From assembly GCF_001006305.1 (NCBI RefSeq), contig NZ_LBHJ01000012.1, positions 284,231-348,230 of the forward strand: DNA of 64,000 nucleotides. Reading direction: 5' to 3'. Position numbers and translations under genes: made by a program. A model generated the notes under the pieces. That model was not told where the DNA came from. It worked only from the letters and a program-made list of their open reading frames with translations, and made no database searches. This document shows positions 17,348 through 26,283 of this stretch, piece after piece (within the stretch, counting starts at the first letter, position 1; the number at the start of each line of letters is the position of its first letter). The stretch is from Silvibacterium bohemicum. Lineage in GTDB: Bacteria; Acidobacteriota; Terriglobia; Terriglobales; Acidobacteriaceae.

Positions 17348-18385
17348 TCACGACAGTTCCACCAATTGCCCACTTGCGGCCGATTCCTTAGCGGCCAAGG
17401 CGAGACGCAGACTCTTCATGCCTTCATTCAGATCTACCAGTGGTTTCTTCCTGGTCTTCACGCAGTCCAGGAAATGTTCGGTTTCGCGAATAAAGAGGAG
17501 ATTGCGGTCGAAATCCTTGTAACTGACTTGATCTTCCGTGCCGTTTTCGAAATTGTGCAGAGTAACGGAAAGCTCGGGGAAGTTGATAACGGCTCTGCCC
17601 ATGTCCCCCACCACTTCGCACTGGCGATATGCCGGACGTTGAAGATAATCCTGTTGTAAGTGCACAGGCAGCGGTCTTCCATCATGCTCGCATTGCATCA
17701 GTGTACTGGCTATATCTTCGACGTCGATTTCCAAATTGCTCCAGTGGCCGCCGATCGAGAACAAGCGCTTCGCCATGCCAAACAAAGCATAAAGATAATC
17801 GAATTCGTGGATCTGCGAGAGCACTACGCCGCCGCCCAGGCTTGCTCGCGCGGCATAGCCGGTCCGGTAATCCTCGTAACGATGCCAGTTTGGCAGATAT
17901 TCCCCTACTATGGAGCGGACCCCGAGCAGATTCCCTAACAGCCCCTGCTGCAGGATCTCCTGCATGCGGAGAAAACATGGATGGAAGCGGAGTTGGTAGC
18001 CGACCATTGCGATCCGGCCATGCTTTTCGATTGCAGCCTGTAGCTCAGGCAATCCCGCGAGGTCGTTCGATAAAGGCTTTTCCACGAAGATGTCGCAGCC
18101 GGCTTCGATACAAGCCAGCGCCACCGGGACATGCATACTGCTGGGGTTGCAAATGAAGGCGATGTCCGGTCTCTCCGCCAGTGCAGATCCGAGGTCTCCG
18201 AAAACGCGGAGTCCGTATTCGTTCTCGACATCGAGCTCGTCGTTTTGTTGCAAGGTCGGAGTGATGACTGACGTCAGTCTGCGAACGCGGTACGCGATGA
18301 TCTCAATATCATTGCCAAGCAAGGATCGCAGATTACGAAGATGACGTTGTCCGATGCCGCCCAGCCCGATCATCAATATCTTCAT
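17348..18385 (-). CDS. Gfo/Idh/MocA-family sugar dehydrogenase
   Basis: The 345-residue product starts MKILMIGLGGIGQRHLRNL, the dinucleotide-binding loop. It carries the family's EKP motif as VEKPLSND (Glu102-Lys103-Pro104), which holds the catalytic lysine and cofactor. The C-terminal alpha/beta domain (from ~residue 125) binds the sugar. These enzymes oxidise or reduce sugars, inositols or nucleotide sugars. Its start codon overlaps the stop of the TIM-barrel gene by 4 bases (ATGA), so the two are translated together and probably act on successive intermediates. Confidence 0.88.
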   Translation of the reverse strand: MKILMIGLGGIGQRHLRNLRSLLGNDIEIIAYRVRRLTSVITPTLQQNDELDVENEYGLRVFGDLGSALAERPDIAFICNPSSMHVPVALACIEAGCDIFVEKPLSNDLAGLPELQAAIEKHGRIAMVGYQLRFHPCFLRMQEILQQGLLGNLLGVRSIVGEYLPNWHRYEDYRTGYAARASLGGGVVLSQIHEFDYLYALFGMAKRLFSIGGHWSNLEIDVEDIASTLMQCEHDGRPLPVHLQQDYLQRPAYRQCEVVGDMGRAVINFPELSVTLHNFENGTEDQVSYKDFDRNLLFIRETEHFLDCVKTRKKPLVDLNEGMKSLRLALAAKESAASGQLVELS

Positions 18386-19233
18386 CGGTTCTTTCCCCGG
18401 CCAAAACCGGCTTCCTGCAATTGGCTCCTAACCAGTTCGCGATTTTTCGCGATCCAGTCAAGCTCCATGCCCGGTTCGTCCCGGGCAATCTGCATCACGA
18501 AGTCGCCCTTGTATGCTGTGCGCGACAAATTAGAAAGCAAAACCGGGATGTTCGCGTTTCCGGATCCAAGCGGGACCGTCCCCCCGCCGCGAATCCTGTC
18601 TTTGATGTGGACACTGCCGATGCGCTCCCCATATGAGGCAATTTCCTCCGAAGCGTCGTACCCCAGGGAAGCGCTATTCCCCGAGTCGTAGTTCACTTTC
18701 AAGAAGGGGTGCGGGAGCCTGGCAAGCAACAAACTAAATTGCTCCGGACCAAGCGAAGTTTCCAGGTGCAGCTCGATGCCTGCCTTCTCCGCGGCCATCA
18801 AGGCTCCGGATAATATCCGGACTACCTCGTCCTGGTCTGTCTCGTTTTCAATCCTGGAGTTATCGACAAAGGGAAGCACCATACGTTGGATGCCAGCCAG
18901 TTTGCATCGCTCCAAGAGCCACAGGAGTTTGTCGATTCGCACTTCCAGTTCCGCGGGGCTCACGCGGAGAAAGGGGTGCTCCATGAAGTAGTCTGCGCAG
19001 ACCGAGACCACGGCAATGCTATGCTTCTCGCTCAACTGCGCCATTTCGGCCAAACCGGCATCGGTGTTAAGTGGATTGCCATCTTCACCGACAGAGTCGT
19101 ATATCCACTCGATTGCGTCGATGCCCGCCCGCTGAGCGAGAGAAAACTCTTCGCGCCAGCGGCTGAGTGGAAAGCTTTGAAAATGGCCATCGTAGGGCGG
19201 TAGAAGTCTGCCCTGCATTACCGCAAGTCTCAT
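18382..19233 (-). CDS. Xylose-isomerase-like TIM-barrel sugar isomerase/epimerase
   Basis: At 283 residues this matches the AP_endonuc_2/xylose-isomerase-like TIM-barrel family. Metal-binding carboxylates are visible in DAIEWIYD (strand 2), ELHLETS (strand 5-6 region), VNYDSGN (strand 6-7) and VHIKDR. Family members include IolE, IolI, hydroxypyruvate isomerase and tagatose/psicose 3-epimerases, so the reaction is probably isomerisation, epimerisation or dehydration of a keto-sugar. It sits 5 bases after the ThDP enzyme and overlaps the Gfo/Idh gene by 4 bases. Confidence 0.83.
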   Translation of the reverse strand: MRLAVMQGRLLPPYDGHFQSFPLSRWREEFSLAQRAGIDAIEWIYDSVGEDGNPLNTDAGLAEMAQLSEKHSIAVVSVCADYFMEHPFLRVSPAELEVRIDKLLWLLERCKLAGIQRMVLPFVDNSRIENETDQDEVVRILSGALMAAEKAGIELHLETSLGPEQFSLLLARLPHPFLKVNYDSGNSASLGYDASEEIASYGERIGSVHIKDRIRGGGTVPLGSGNANIPVLLSNLSRTAYKGDFVMQIARDEPGMELDWIAKNRELVRSQLQEAGFGRGKNR

Positions 19234-19238
19234 CCTCC

Positions 19239-21053
19239 CTAGTCCTCCTCGACCGGGATCAACATATTCGAGAGGAATTCCTCTCGCGGAAGAAAGGGAA
19301 ACAAGTCTTCGAGCGGCTTGGAGACGAAGGAGCCATCGGGGCGCTGAACTGAAGAAAGCCGCGGGCCGCGGAACTCATCCGGAAGGACATGCGTGTCGCA
19401 AACCATCGGGCCGCCGCGGGCAAGCACCCTGCGCAAATCGGCGCGCAAATCCGACTGATCGCGAATAATGTCCGTCTTCAGGCCATAGGCCTGTGCGACC
19501 TTGCCGATGTCCGGCAGGCTCTGCCCGGTCTCCCGGTTACAGCCAATACGCGGGGAGCCGAAGAAGGCGGTCTGTGAAATACGAATGGAGGCATAGCCAT
19601 CGTTGTTCAGCACGAAGAAGGTGATAGGCAACTGCAGCCGCGACACCGTCTCCAGCTCCTGAATGTTGAACTGGAATCCTCCATCGCCATCCACGCATAC
19701 GACGGGTCGGCGGCCATTGGCCATGCAGACTCCAATCGACGCAGCGATACCAAAGCCCATTGCTCCTAGGGCTGTGGTGTGAAAGACTCGCTGTCCGGGC
19801 TTCACGCGCAGAGCCAGGAGGAAGAGTTCAATTGCACTCCCCGAGCTTCCCGAGACGATCGGAGTGTTGTCCGGAAGTACATCCTGGATTGCTTCGGCGA
19901 GGTGATACATGCTCACCGGCCCTTCCGGCTTCCGGTGTTCGACCTGGATAACCGGATAGCGGGTCTTCCAATCGGCACAGCGCTGCTTCCAGACGGAGCG
20001 GTCCTTTGTTTGAATCTCTGACTTGCGGCGAAGCAAGGCGCGCATGAACTCGCCTGCGTCAGCCTGCACTTTGGTCTGGACCGAATCCCCCATCTTGCCC
20101 AACTCGGTGGGATCGATATCCACCATGACCTTGTGGGCAGCGCGCGCAAGACGTTCCGGAGAATAGCCGGTGATGACGCGGTCCAATCGAGCGCCGAGGG
20201 TCAGCAGGAAGTCGGAGTTTTGAATGGCGAAGTTCGCCCCCCGCGGCGCGAGCGAGCCTGGCCGCCCCACAAACAGGGGATGATCGTCTGAGATCAGATC
20301 AATTGCCAGCCATGTTGCTTCGACAGGGACATCGAGCAGCTCGACGAGCTCGAGAAATTCCTTCTCCGCACGGGCTAAGCGAATGCCATTGCCGGCCAGG
20401 AGCATCGGCCGCTCGGAGGCGTTCAACGCCTGGATCGTTTCTCCGACCAGTGACTCCAGATCAACTGTAGACCCAGTCGCGGACTCGGCAGGATTAAAAC
20501 CCGGCTGTTGCTCCGGTTCAATGGGCATGGCCTGCACGTCGAGTGGAATGTCGATCCAGACCGGACCTGGACGTCCCGACTTAGCAAGGTACAGGGCCTT
20601 CTCCATGTGATAGCGGATGGACTCTGGATCGTCTATTGTCACGGCGTATTTCGATAGAGGCCGCACGATCGAGACGATATCGACTTCCTGCATACCGACC
20701 TGCCGAACGCCGAGTGGCACCCCGTCCGAAGTAAACATCCGGTCTGCGCGTTTGACTTGGCCAGAAAGAAAAAGACAGGGAGTCGAATCCAGCCATGCAC
20801 CAGCCAGGCCAGTGATGGCGTTCGTGGCGCCGGGGCCTGTGGTGACCAGAGCAACGCCCAAGTGGTTGGTGGCCTTGGAATAGTTTTCGGCCGCGATAGC
20901 GCTGGCTTGCTCGTGGAGATTGCAAACAAATTCAAGCTCAGCACAGCGGCTCAAGGAATCGTTCAGGTGCATGGCGCCGCCGCCAGGCACTAGAAATACA
21001 TGTTTCACGCCGCTGTCCGCGATAGCGCGGAAAACGTAGTCCGAAAGCTTCAT
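19239..21053 (-). CDS. Thiamine-diphosphate enzyme, acetolactate-synthase-like
   Basis: The 604-residue protein has the three-domain ThDP fold. The activating Glu48 lies in NLHEQASAIAA. A central domain around residues 200-340 resembles the FAD-type domain of acetolactate synthase. The ThDP-Mg motif runs from GDGG at 456 to NN at 483-484. It heads the reverse operon with a TIM-barrel enzyme, a Gfo/Idh dehydrogenase, an SDR and a methyltransferase, and no ilvN or ilvC is nearby, so a housekeeping role in valine synthesis is unlikely. Candidate roles are transfer of a two-carbon acetyl unit from pyruvate to a keto-sugar, as done by YerE in yersiniose synthesis, or IolD-like ring cleavage. YerE uses the CDP-dideoxy sugar that rfbFGH in this window would lead to. 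Confidence 0.83.
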   Translation of the reverse strand: MKLSDYVFRAIADSGVKHVFLVPGGGAMHLNDSLSRCAELEFVCNLHEQASAIAAENYSKATNHLGVALVTTGPGATNAITGLAGAWLDSTPCLFLSGQVKRADRMFTSDGVPLGVRQVGMQEVDIVSIVRPLSKYAVTIDDPESIRYHMEKALYLAKSGRPGPVWIDIPLDVQAMPIEPEQQPGFNPAESATGSTVDLESLVGETIQALNASERPMLLAGNGIRLARAEKEFLELVELLDVPVEATWLAIDLISDDHPLFVGRPGSLAPRGANFAIQNSDFLLTLGARLDRVITGYSPERLARAAHKVMVDIDPTELGKMGDSVQTKVQADAGEFMRALLRRKSEIQTKDRSVWKQRCADWKTRYPVIQVEHRKPEGPVSMYHLAEAIQDVLPDNTPIVSGSSGSAIELFLLALRVKPGQRVFHTTALGAMGFGIAASIGVCMANGRRPVVCVDGDGGFQFNIQELETVSRLQLPITFFVLNNDGYASIRISQTAFFGSPRIGCNRETGQSLPDIGKVAQAYGLKTDIIRDQSDLRADLRRVLARGGPMVCDTHVLPDEFRGPRLSSVQRPDGSFVSKPLEDLFPFLPREEFLSNMLIPVEED

Positions 21054-21403
21054 TGTTTCTTAGGCTCCATCGGGCTTCAACACTGAAATGTCCAGCAACT
21101 TGCCCATGGCAGAAGCTGCAACAATACCTGTTCGATGATAGCGCATCGCTTCACCGCGCTCTTTAGGTTGTGAGAGCAAATATCGAAGGTGTGATTCCCG
21201 CCCAAAGACCTCCCGGGTCTTCAGGTTTTCTCAATTTGGACAAGTTGTACTTTCTTGTTATAACCGAAATGAACATCGGACCAATTTACCGACTTTCTCA
21301 ATCGACCGGCAATGAGCATAGGTCTGACGAGTGCTTTCTTGAATAGCACTTGCGCGAGAAAGCCCGGTCAGAGGGATGCTTTGCCGTCGCTGTTTGAAAA
21401 AGC
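21054..21403. other. 350-base divergent intergenic region
   Basis: This lies between the start of the reverse ThDP operon and the forward sulfatase-like gene and should drive both. One plausible sigma-70-type promoter for the forward gene is listed separately. I see no strong hairpin or open frame. Confidence 0.4.
21237..21264 (+). promoter_or_regulatory. Possible sigma-70-type promoter
   Basis: TGGACA at 21237-21242 and TATAAC at 21259-21264 are separated by 16 bases (17 if TTGGAC at 21236 is taken as the -35 element). Both hexamers match five of six consensus bases in the first reading. The site lies 140 bases before the ATG at 21404. It is called by eye only. Confidence 0.4.
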
Positions 21404-22993
21404 ATGAGGATACTCCAGCATCCGATCACGACTGCGCTCGGAATAACCACGCTAAGCCTTCTTTTTCTGATAGGGCCTTTCGTCTCACCCAACCACGAGG
21501 CGATCTATCATTTAAGCGGCACGGCAACTCCGGTGTTCATTTTGGTGGGGATCTATTTCGGTTATCTATGGCTACTGCTTTCTGGTGTACTTCTGATCGC
21601 AGAGAAATACCGGATTTTTTGGTTCCCCGTTTGGCTCGGCGTCCTATGGTTTCTTCCTTGGGTCGTCCTGAAAAATTGCATCATGCTTACCCTGTGGCCA
21701 ATATCCCACCGGGCTATGGTGCACCTCTTTCTTGGAACGCTTGCGGCGTACTTGGTAGCCCTTTTGTTCCGTCCCGCTATCTTGAGAAAGAAGTTCCCGT
21801 CCATCCAGAGTGTTGCCTCCGTTGTACTCGGTTTTGCTGCATTCGCTGGTTTGGCAACGTTGGTCCGATTGCCTTACGAAGCCTGGGCCGCGCGAGACCT
21901 AAACCCACGGTTTACGGCGAACGCACGAAGCATTTCCCCTGCCAGGAGTGCGGCTCACCACAGAATTATCTGGATACTATTTGACGAGCTTTCACAGCAG
22001 CAAGTTTATGGAGAGCGGTATCCCGGGCTAAGCTTGCCCGCCTTCGATCGGTTGGCGGATCAATCTCTTGAATTTACCCATGTGGTTCCGGCGGGCATTC
22101 TGACTGAGCGCGTCATCCCGTCCCTGTTCTCTGGCTTACCTGTCGACGCGATCCGCGTTTCGGCGGATGGTCAGTTGCGCGCCCTCCACAACCCTACCAG
22201 CGAAGTTTGGCAACCCTTCAATCAATACAACACTGTCTTTCAAGATGCGCACTTTGCGAACTATGCCACGGGTGTTGTGGGATGGATGAATCCTTACTGT
22301 CGCCTGTTGGCGGGAGTACTGGATCGGTGCTTTTGGACCTACCGCAGTCCTGAGACTAACGATCTGCAAGCAGATCACACCTGGCAAGCAAGAATGACGA
22401 GCCCTTTTCGATTTCTTGCCTCTTATTTTCCGGACTCGTTTGGGCTTGGCGCCAGGGGGGGGGCGTTCGGCAGGACGGCTTCGGAGATGCACATCGCCGA
22501 CTACGTTGAAATTCGGGACGAAGCTGATAGGCTGCTCGCCGATCCCGCAATCGACTTCGTCTTTCTGCACCTGCCATTGCCTCACCCCGAGGGTATTTAC
22601 GATCGCAAACGGATGATTTTCGCAACCGCCGGCGCATCCTATCTCGACAACCTTTCCCTCGCCGATCAATATCTCGCACATGTGCGTCTACTGTTAGAGA
22701 AACAGCATCAATGGGATTCTTCGGTTGTAATCGTCATGGGGGACCACTCTTGGCGTACGGAACTGATCTGGAAGCGATCGCCGGGTTGGACTTTAGAGGA
22801 TGAACAAGCCAGCCACGGTGGCAAGTTCGACGATCGCCCTGCTTTTATCGTCAAGATGCCAATGCAGCAAAATGCTTTGCAAATGGACATTCCATTCGCG
22901 GCCGTCCACACTCGAGAGCTTCTGGATGCGGTCATCAGAAGCAAGGTCGAAACCGCAGCCGAACTGAGATCCTGGGCTGAGAAGCCCCGCTAG
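21404..22993 (+). CDS. Membrane-anchored sulfatase/alkaline-phosphatase-superfamily protein
   Basis: The first ~160 of 529 residues contain four to five membrane helices. The rest is an outward-facing domain of the alkaline phosphatase superfamily. It opens with RIIWILFDELS, the metal-binding first strand, has a possible nucleophile Thr in GILTERVIPSLFSG, and has a late metal-site block IVMGDHSWR. The layout resembles lipoteichoic-acid-synthase or phosphoethanolamine-transferase relatives, which move a phospho-substituent from a phospholipid onto a glycan or lipid A. In this locus it probably decorates the polysaccharide. The nucleophile assignment is tentative. Confidence 0.7.
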   Translation: MRILQHPITTALGITTLSLLFLIGPFVSPNHEAIYHLSGTATPVFILVGIYFGYLWLLLSGVLLIAEKYRIFWFPVWLGVLWFLPWVVLKNCIMLTLWPISHRAMVHLFLGTLAAYLVALLFRPAILRKKFPSIQSVASVVLGFAAFAGLATLVRLPYEAWAARDLNPRFTANARSISPARSAAHHRIIWILFDELSQQQVYGERYPGLSLPAFDRLADQSLEFTHVVPAGILTERVIPSLFSGLPVDAIRVSADGQLRALHNPTSEVWQPFNQYNTVFQDAHFANYATGVVGWMNPYCRLLAGVLDRCFWTYRSPETNDLQADHTWQARMTSPFRFLASYFPDSFGLGARGGAFGRTASEMHIADYVEIRDEADRLLADPAIDFVFLHLPLPHPEGIYDRKRMIFATAGASYLDNLSLADQYLAHVRLLLEKQHQWDSSVVIVMGDHSWRTELIWKRSPGWTLEDEQASHGGKFDDRPAFIVKMPMQQNALQMDIPFAAVHTRELLDAVIRSKVETAAELRSWAEKPR

Positions 22994-23202
22994 CTTTCTA
23001 AGCTGACCGCACAATTTCGATCGAGCAGCTGTCCGACGTCCCCGACTTTGTTCCGACACCGGCCTATATAATAAGCCGTGAAGTTGCTGCACCCGCGTAA
23101 AAGGCCAATGACCTCGTCTGCCCTATCTTCTACAGTATTTGGTCTCAGATTTGAGAATTATCTCAATCCGGATTGCTGCCATCTTCGACAGGTGAATCAC
23201 GA

Positions 23203-24729
23203 GTGATTTCGAAGGTCAATAACTCAGGCGTGCACCGTTCCGAGGGGCGTAGCGGTATCGTTCATCTTCACGAAATCGTTCGCCTGCTGGAGAGCGGCTG
23301 GGCCGACAAGCATATTCTCGTGGTTGGCGATGTGATGCTGGACAAGTACATCCACGGCAGCGTAGACCGCATTTCCCCGGAAGCACCGGTCCCTATCGTC
23401 CAGGCTACGCGGCGGAGTGAACAACCAGGAGGCGCGGCCAATGTTGCGATGAACGTCGCCGGACTGGGAGCGCGTGCCACGGTAGTCGGCTTCGCTGGAG
23501 ATGATGAAGACGGTTCCATCCTCGCTGCCATGCTGAAGGCCAGCGGAGTCGAAGCTCATCTCGTCACGGTTCCCGGTAAGCCAACTACGTCGAAGCTGAG
23601 GATCCTCGGCGGCAGCCAGCAGATGATGCGGCTGGACATCGAAACCGCAACTCCCAGACCGCCGGAGGCGTATACGGCTTTGCTCGAAGGATTGATTTCC
23701 TTACTCCCCGATGTCGATGGCGTCATCCTCTCTGACTACGCCAAGGGCACGCTTACGGCGGAGAATTGCCGGAGCATCATTGCTGCGGCTCGCCAGGCTG
23801 AAGTCCCCGTTATGGTCGATCCAAAAGGCCGCGATTTCCTGCGCTATCGCGGCGCGACAACCATCAGTCCCAATCTGAAGGAGCTGGCTCTCGTCACCGG
23901 ACATACAGTCGGCGAGGTGAAAGATGTTTTAGAGAGCGGGCGATCCCTTGTGGCGGAACTTGGCCTTGAGTACCTCACCGTCACCCTGGGAGAGAGAGGC
24001 ATCGCAATCCTTGACGAGGAGGGCGAATTTGACGCTCCCGCGATCGCTCGCCAGGTCTTCGACGTCTCCGGAGCCGGGGACACCGTCATTGCGACCATGG
24101 CTGTCGCCACCGCCTGCGGGGTTACGACAGAAGACGCAGCACGTCTTGCCAACGTCGCCGCCGGTATCGTCGTCGGCAAGCTTGGCACGGTCCCGATCGC
24201 GCGTCATGAGCTGGTCGCCGCGCTAACCGAGTTTTCCGGCACTGAAACACCAGAAAAAATCCTCGATCTGGATCGCCTGCTCGTGCGTGTCGCGGAATGG
24301 CGCGCATCCGGTCACACTGTCGTCTTCACCAACGGCTGCTTCGATATCCTGCATGTCGGTCATATCGCGCTGCTGGAGGATTGCCGCCGGTTCGGCACCA
24401 AGGTCATCGTTGGTATCAATAGCGATGCCTCGGTCTCGGGACTCAAAGGCCCGAGCCGTCCCATCGTCGGGGAGCGCGAGCGTGCTCGCATTCTCGCTGC
24501 CCTTGCGGCAACCGACGCGGTCGCAATCTTCGACGCGCCCACCCCTATCGACCTGATTGTCGCCCTTCGTCCGGATGCTCTCGTCAAGGGTGGCGACTAC
24601 ACCGAAGAATCGGTGGTTGGGGCGCACGAAGTCAAAAGCTGGGGTGGACGTGTTGTGATCGTACCCACCGTGGAAGGCTTCAGCACAACGAATATTGTGC
24701 GCAAGCTGGCCCACTCCGCAGACCGCTGA
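23203..24729 (+). CDS. hldE: Bifunctional heptose-7-phosphate kinase/heptose-1-phosphate adenylyltransferase
   Basis: The GTG at 23203 is preferred because an AGGTG lies 8 bases upstream; the frame is open from a TTG at 23173. The first ~330 residues are a PfkB-type kinase (VVGDVMLDKYI, PGGAANVAMN, and catalytic Asp in GAGDTVIA). The last ~140 are a nucleotidyltransferase with FTNGCFDILHVGH and SGLKGPSRP. This is the two-domain HldE (RfaE) that phosphorylates D-glycero-D-manno-heptose 7-phosphate and, after GmhB acts, adds AMP to make ADP-heptose. It stands apart from gmhA and gmhB but within the same locus. The full-length domain match makes this one of the firmest calls in the window. Confidence 0.93.
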   Translation: MISKVNNSGVHRSEGRSGIVHLHEIVRLLESGWADKHILVVGDVMLDKYIHGSVDRISPEAPVPIVQATRRSEQPGGAANVAMNVAGLGARATVVGFAGDDEDGSILAAMLKASGVEAHLVTVPGKPTTSKLRILGGSQQMMRLDIETATPRPPEAYTALLEGLISLLPDVDGVILSDYAKGTLTAENCRSIIAAARQAEVPVMVDPKGRDFLRYRGATTISPNLKELALVTGHTVGEVKDVLESGRSLVAELGLEYLTVTLGERGIAILDEEGEFDAPAIARQVFDVSGAGDTVIATMAVATACGVTTEDAARLANVAAGIVVGKLGTVPIARHELVAALTEFSGTETPEKILDLDRLLVRVAEWRASGHTVVFTNGCFDILHVGHIALLEDCRRFGTKVIVGINSDASVSGLKGPSRPIVGERERARILAALAATDAVAIFDAPTPIDLIVALRPDALVKGGDYTEESVVGAHEVKSWGGRVVIVPTVEGFSTTNIVRKLAHSADR

Positions 24730-24826
24730 AGCTTTTACGAAGCACCAGGAGAAAGATGCGAATCATGATTATCGTCAAGGCAGCGGAGGTTTCGTCCGTA
24801 GTGATGCAGCTCTGCCGAAAGAGCGA

Positions 24827-26185
24827 ATGAAGCTTACTGAATTTCGCAATTGGATACGGCATACCCTTGGACTCGATCACGCAATTGCATTCACTGTTCT
24901 GGCACGCGTTTGGTCGAGCGCAGCCGGGGTCATCACGGTTCTGCTGATCGCAAGATTTCTCTCTCCCGCCGAGCAGGGCTACTACTATACGTTCGGAAGC
25001 CTGGTCGCCCTGCAAATCGTTTTCGAGCTGGGATTCTCGATCGTAATATTGCAGCTTGCGAGCCATGAGAGAGCTCATGTAACCATCTCGCCGGGTGGAG
25101 TCATCACCGGAGACCCGGTCGCGCATGAGCGGCTTGCATCCGTTTTGCAAAAGTCTGTGCGATGGTACACCGTGGCGGCCATGATCATGGCGTGCGTTTT
25201 GATGCCGGCGGGGTTCCTCTTCTTCTCTCATCAGCGACATTCAGGACCGGCGGTCGCCTGGCAAATGCCCTGGTGCTTTGTCGCGCTGGCCGCGACACTG
25301 ACTTTTCAGATCGATCCCGTGCTCTCTTTTCTGGAGGGTTGCGGATATGTGGCCAACATCGCGCGACTTCGATTCACGCAGGCGATGCTGGGCGGCGTAT
25401 TGATGTGGTTAGCTCTTTCGACGCATCACGGGCTGTTCGCTCCGGCCATGATGATCCTCGCCCAGGTCATTGCTGGAGGGGTATGGCTGTATGGCCGCAG
25501 GTCTTTGCTGCTCGGGCTGCTTCGCTATCGCACCGCAGAGAACCGCATCCTTTGGAGCCGGGAGGTATGGCCATTTCAATGGAGAATCGCTGTCAGCTGG
25601 ATATGCGGCTATTTTATCTACCAGCTCTTTAATCCTGTCCTATTTGCTTATAAAGGCGCGGTGGCAGCGGGCCAGATGGGAATGTCTCTGACGATCGCGA
25701 CCGCATTGCAGTCGGTTGCGATTGCCTGGGTCAATACCAAGGCTGCGCCATTCGGGGCACTGATCGCCCGCAAGGATTATGAGCAACTCGATAGGGTGTT
25801 TTTCCGGGCGTTTCGACATTCGATTTCCGTGTATTGTGCTGGCGCGTTGCTGGTGTGGCTCGGTGTGGTCTATTTGAATGCTCAACACATGCGTTGGGCT
25901 CAACGGGTACTTAGTCCACCCGTGCTGGGCCTTCTCTTTCTGGCGACGCTGCTCAATGTGATTGTGTTTGCGCAGTCGATTTACCTGAGAGCGCACAAGC
26001 AGGAAAAATATATGGCCAGCTCGATCGGCTCGGCGATCTTGGTAAGCTTGTCAACTTACTTCTTTGGGAGAACCTATGGTGCCGCGGGAATGGTGGGGGG
26101 CTATCTCTGTATAGGCTTATTCGGAGGAATATGGTACAGCACCTATCTCTTTGTTAAGTACCGCCGCGAATGGCACGCAAACTGA
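24827..26185 (+). CDS. Wzx-like polysaccharide flippase
   Basis: The ATG at 24827 follows GAAAGAG and gives 452 residues; the frame extends upstream into hldE without a better start. Hydropathy shows 10-12 membrane helices. The N-terminal segment (VLARVWSSAAGVITVLLIARFLSPAEQGYYY) is typical of the MOP/polysaccharide-synthase flippases that move undecaprenyl-linked repeat units across the inner membrane. It lies 97 bases after hldE. With the Wzy-like and Wzz-like proteins nearby it indicates Wzy-dependent assembly. Confidence 0.83.
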   Translation: MKLTEFRNWIRHTLGLDHAIAFTVLARVWSSAAGVITVLLIARFLSPAEQGYYYTFGSLVALQIVFELGFSIVILQLASHERAHVTISPGGVITGDPVAHERLASVLQKSVRWYTVAAMIMACVLMPAGFLFFSHQRHSGPAVAWQMPWCFVALAATLTFQIDPVLSFLEGCGYVANIARLRFTQAMLGGVLMWLALSTHHGLFAPAMMILAQVIAGGVWLYGRRSLLLGLLRYRTAENRILWSREVWPFQWRIAVSWICGYFIYQLFNPVLFAYKGAVAAGQMGMSLTIATALQSVAIAWVNTKAAPFGALIARKDYEQLDRVFFRAFRHSISVYCAGALLVWLGVVYLNAQHMRWAQRVLSPPVLGLLFLATLLNVIVFAQSIYLRAHKQEKYMASSIGSAILVSLSTYFFGRTYGAAGMVGGYLCIGLFGGIWYSTYLFVKYRREWHAN

Positions 26186-26283
26186 TGTCACGGAAGAAAA
26201 GTTCCGATAGGGCGGAGCTACTTTCGAGGACCAGCCGTGGAGATCAAAAGCGTCCGGAAAGAGTTGCCGTGGAACAGCCTGAT

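Noticed and set aside
19239-21053. Housekeeping acetolactate synthase ilvB
   Set aside because: No ilvN or ilvC follows; all four linked genes are sugar-type enzymes.
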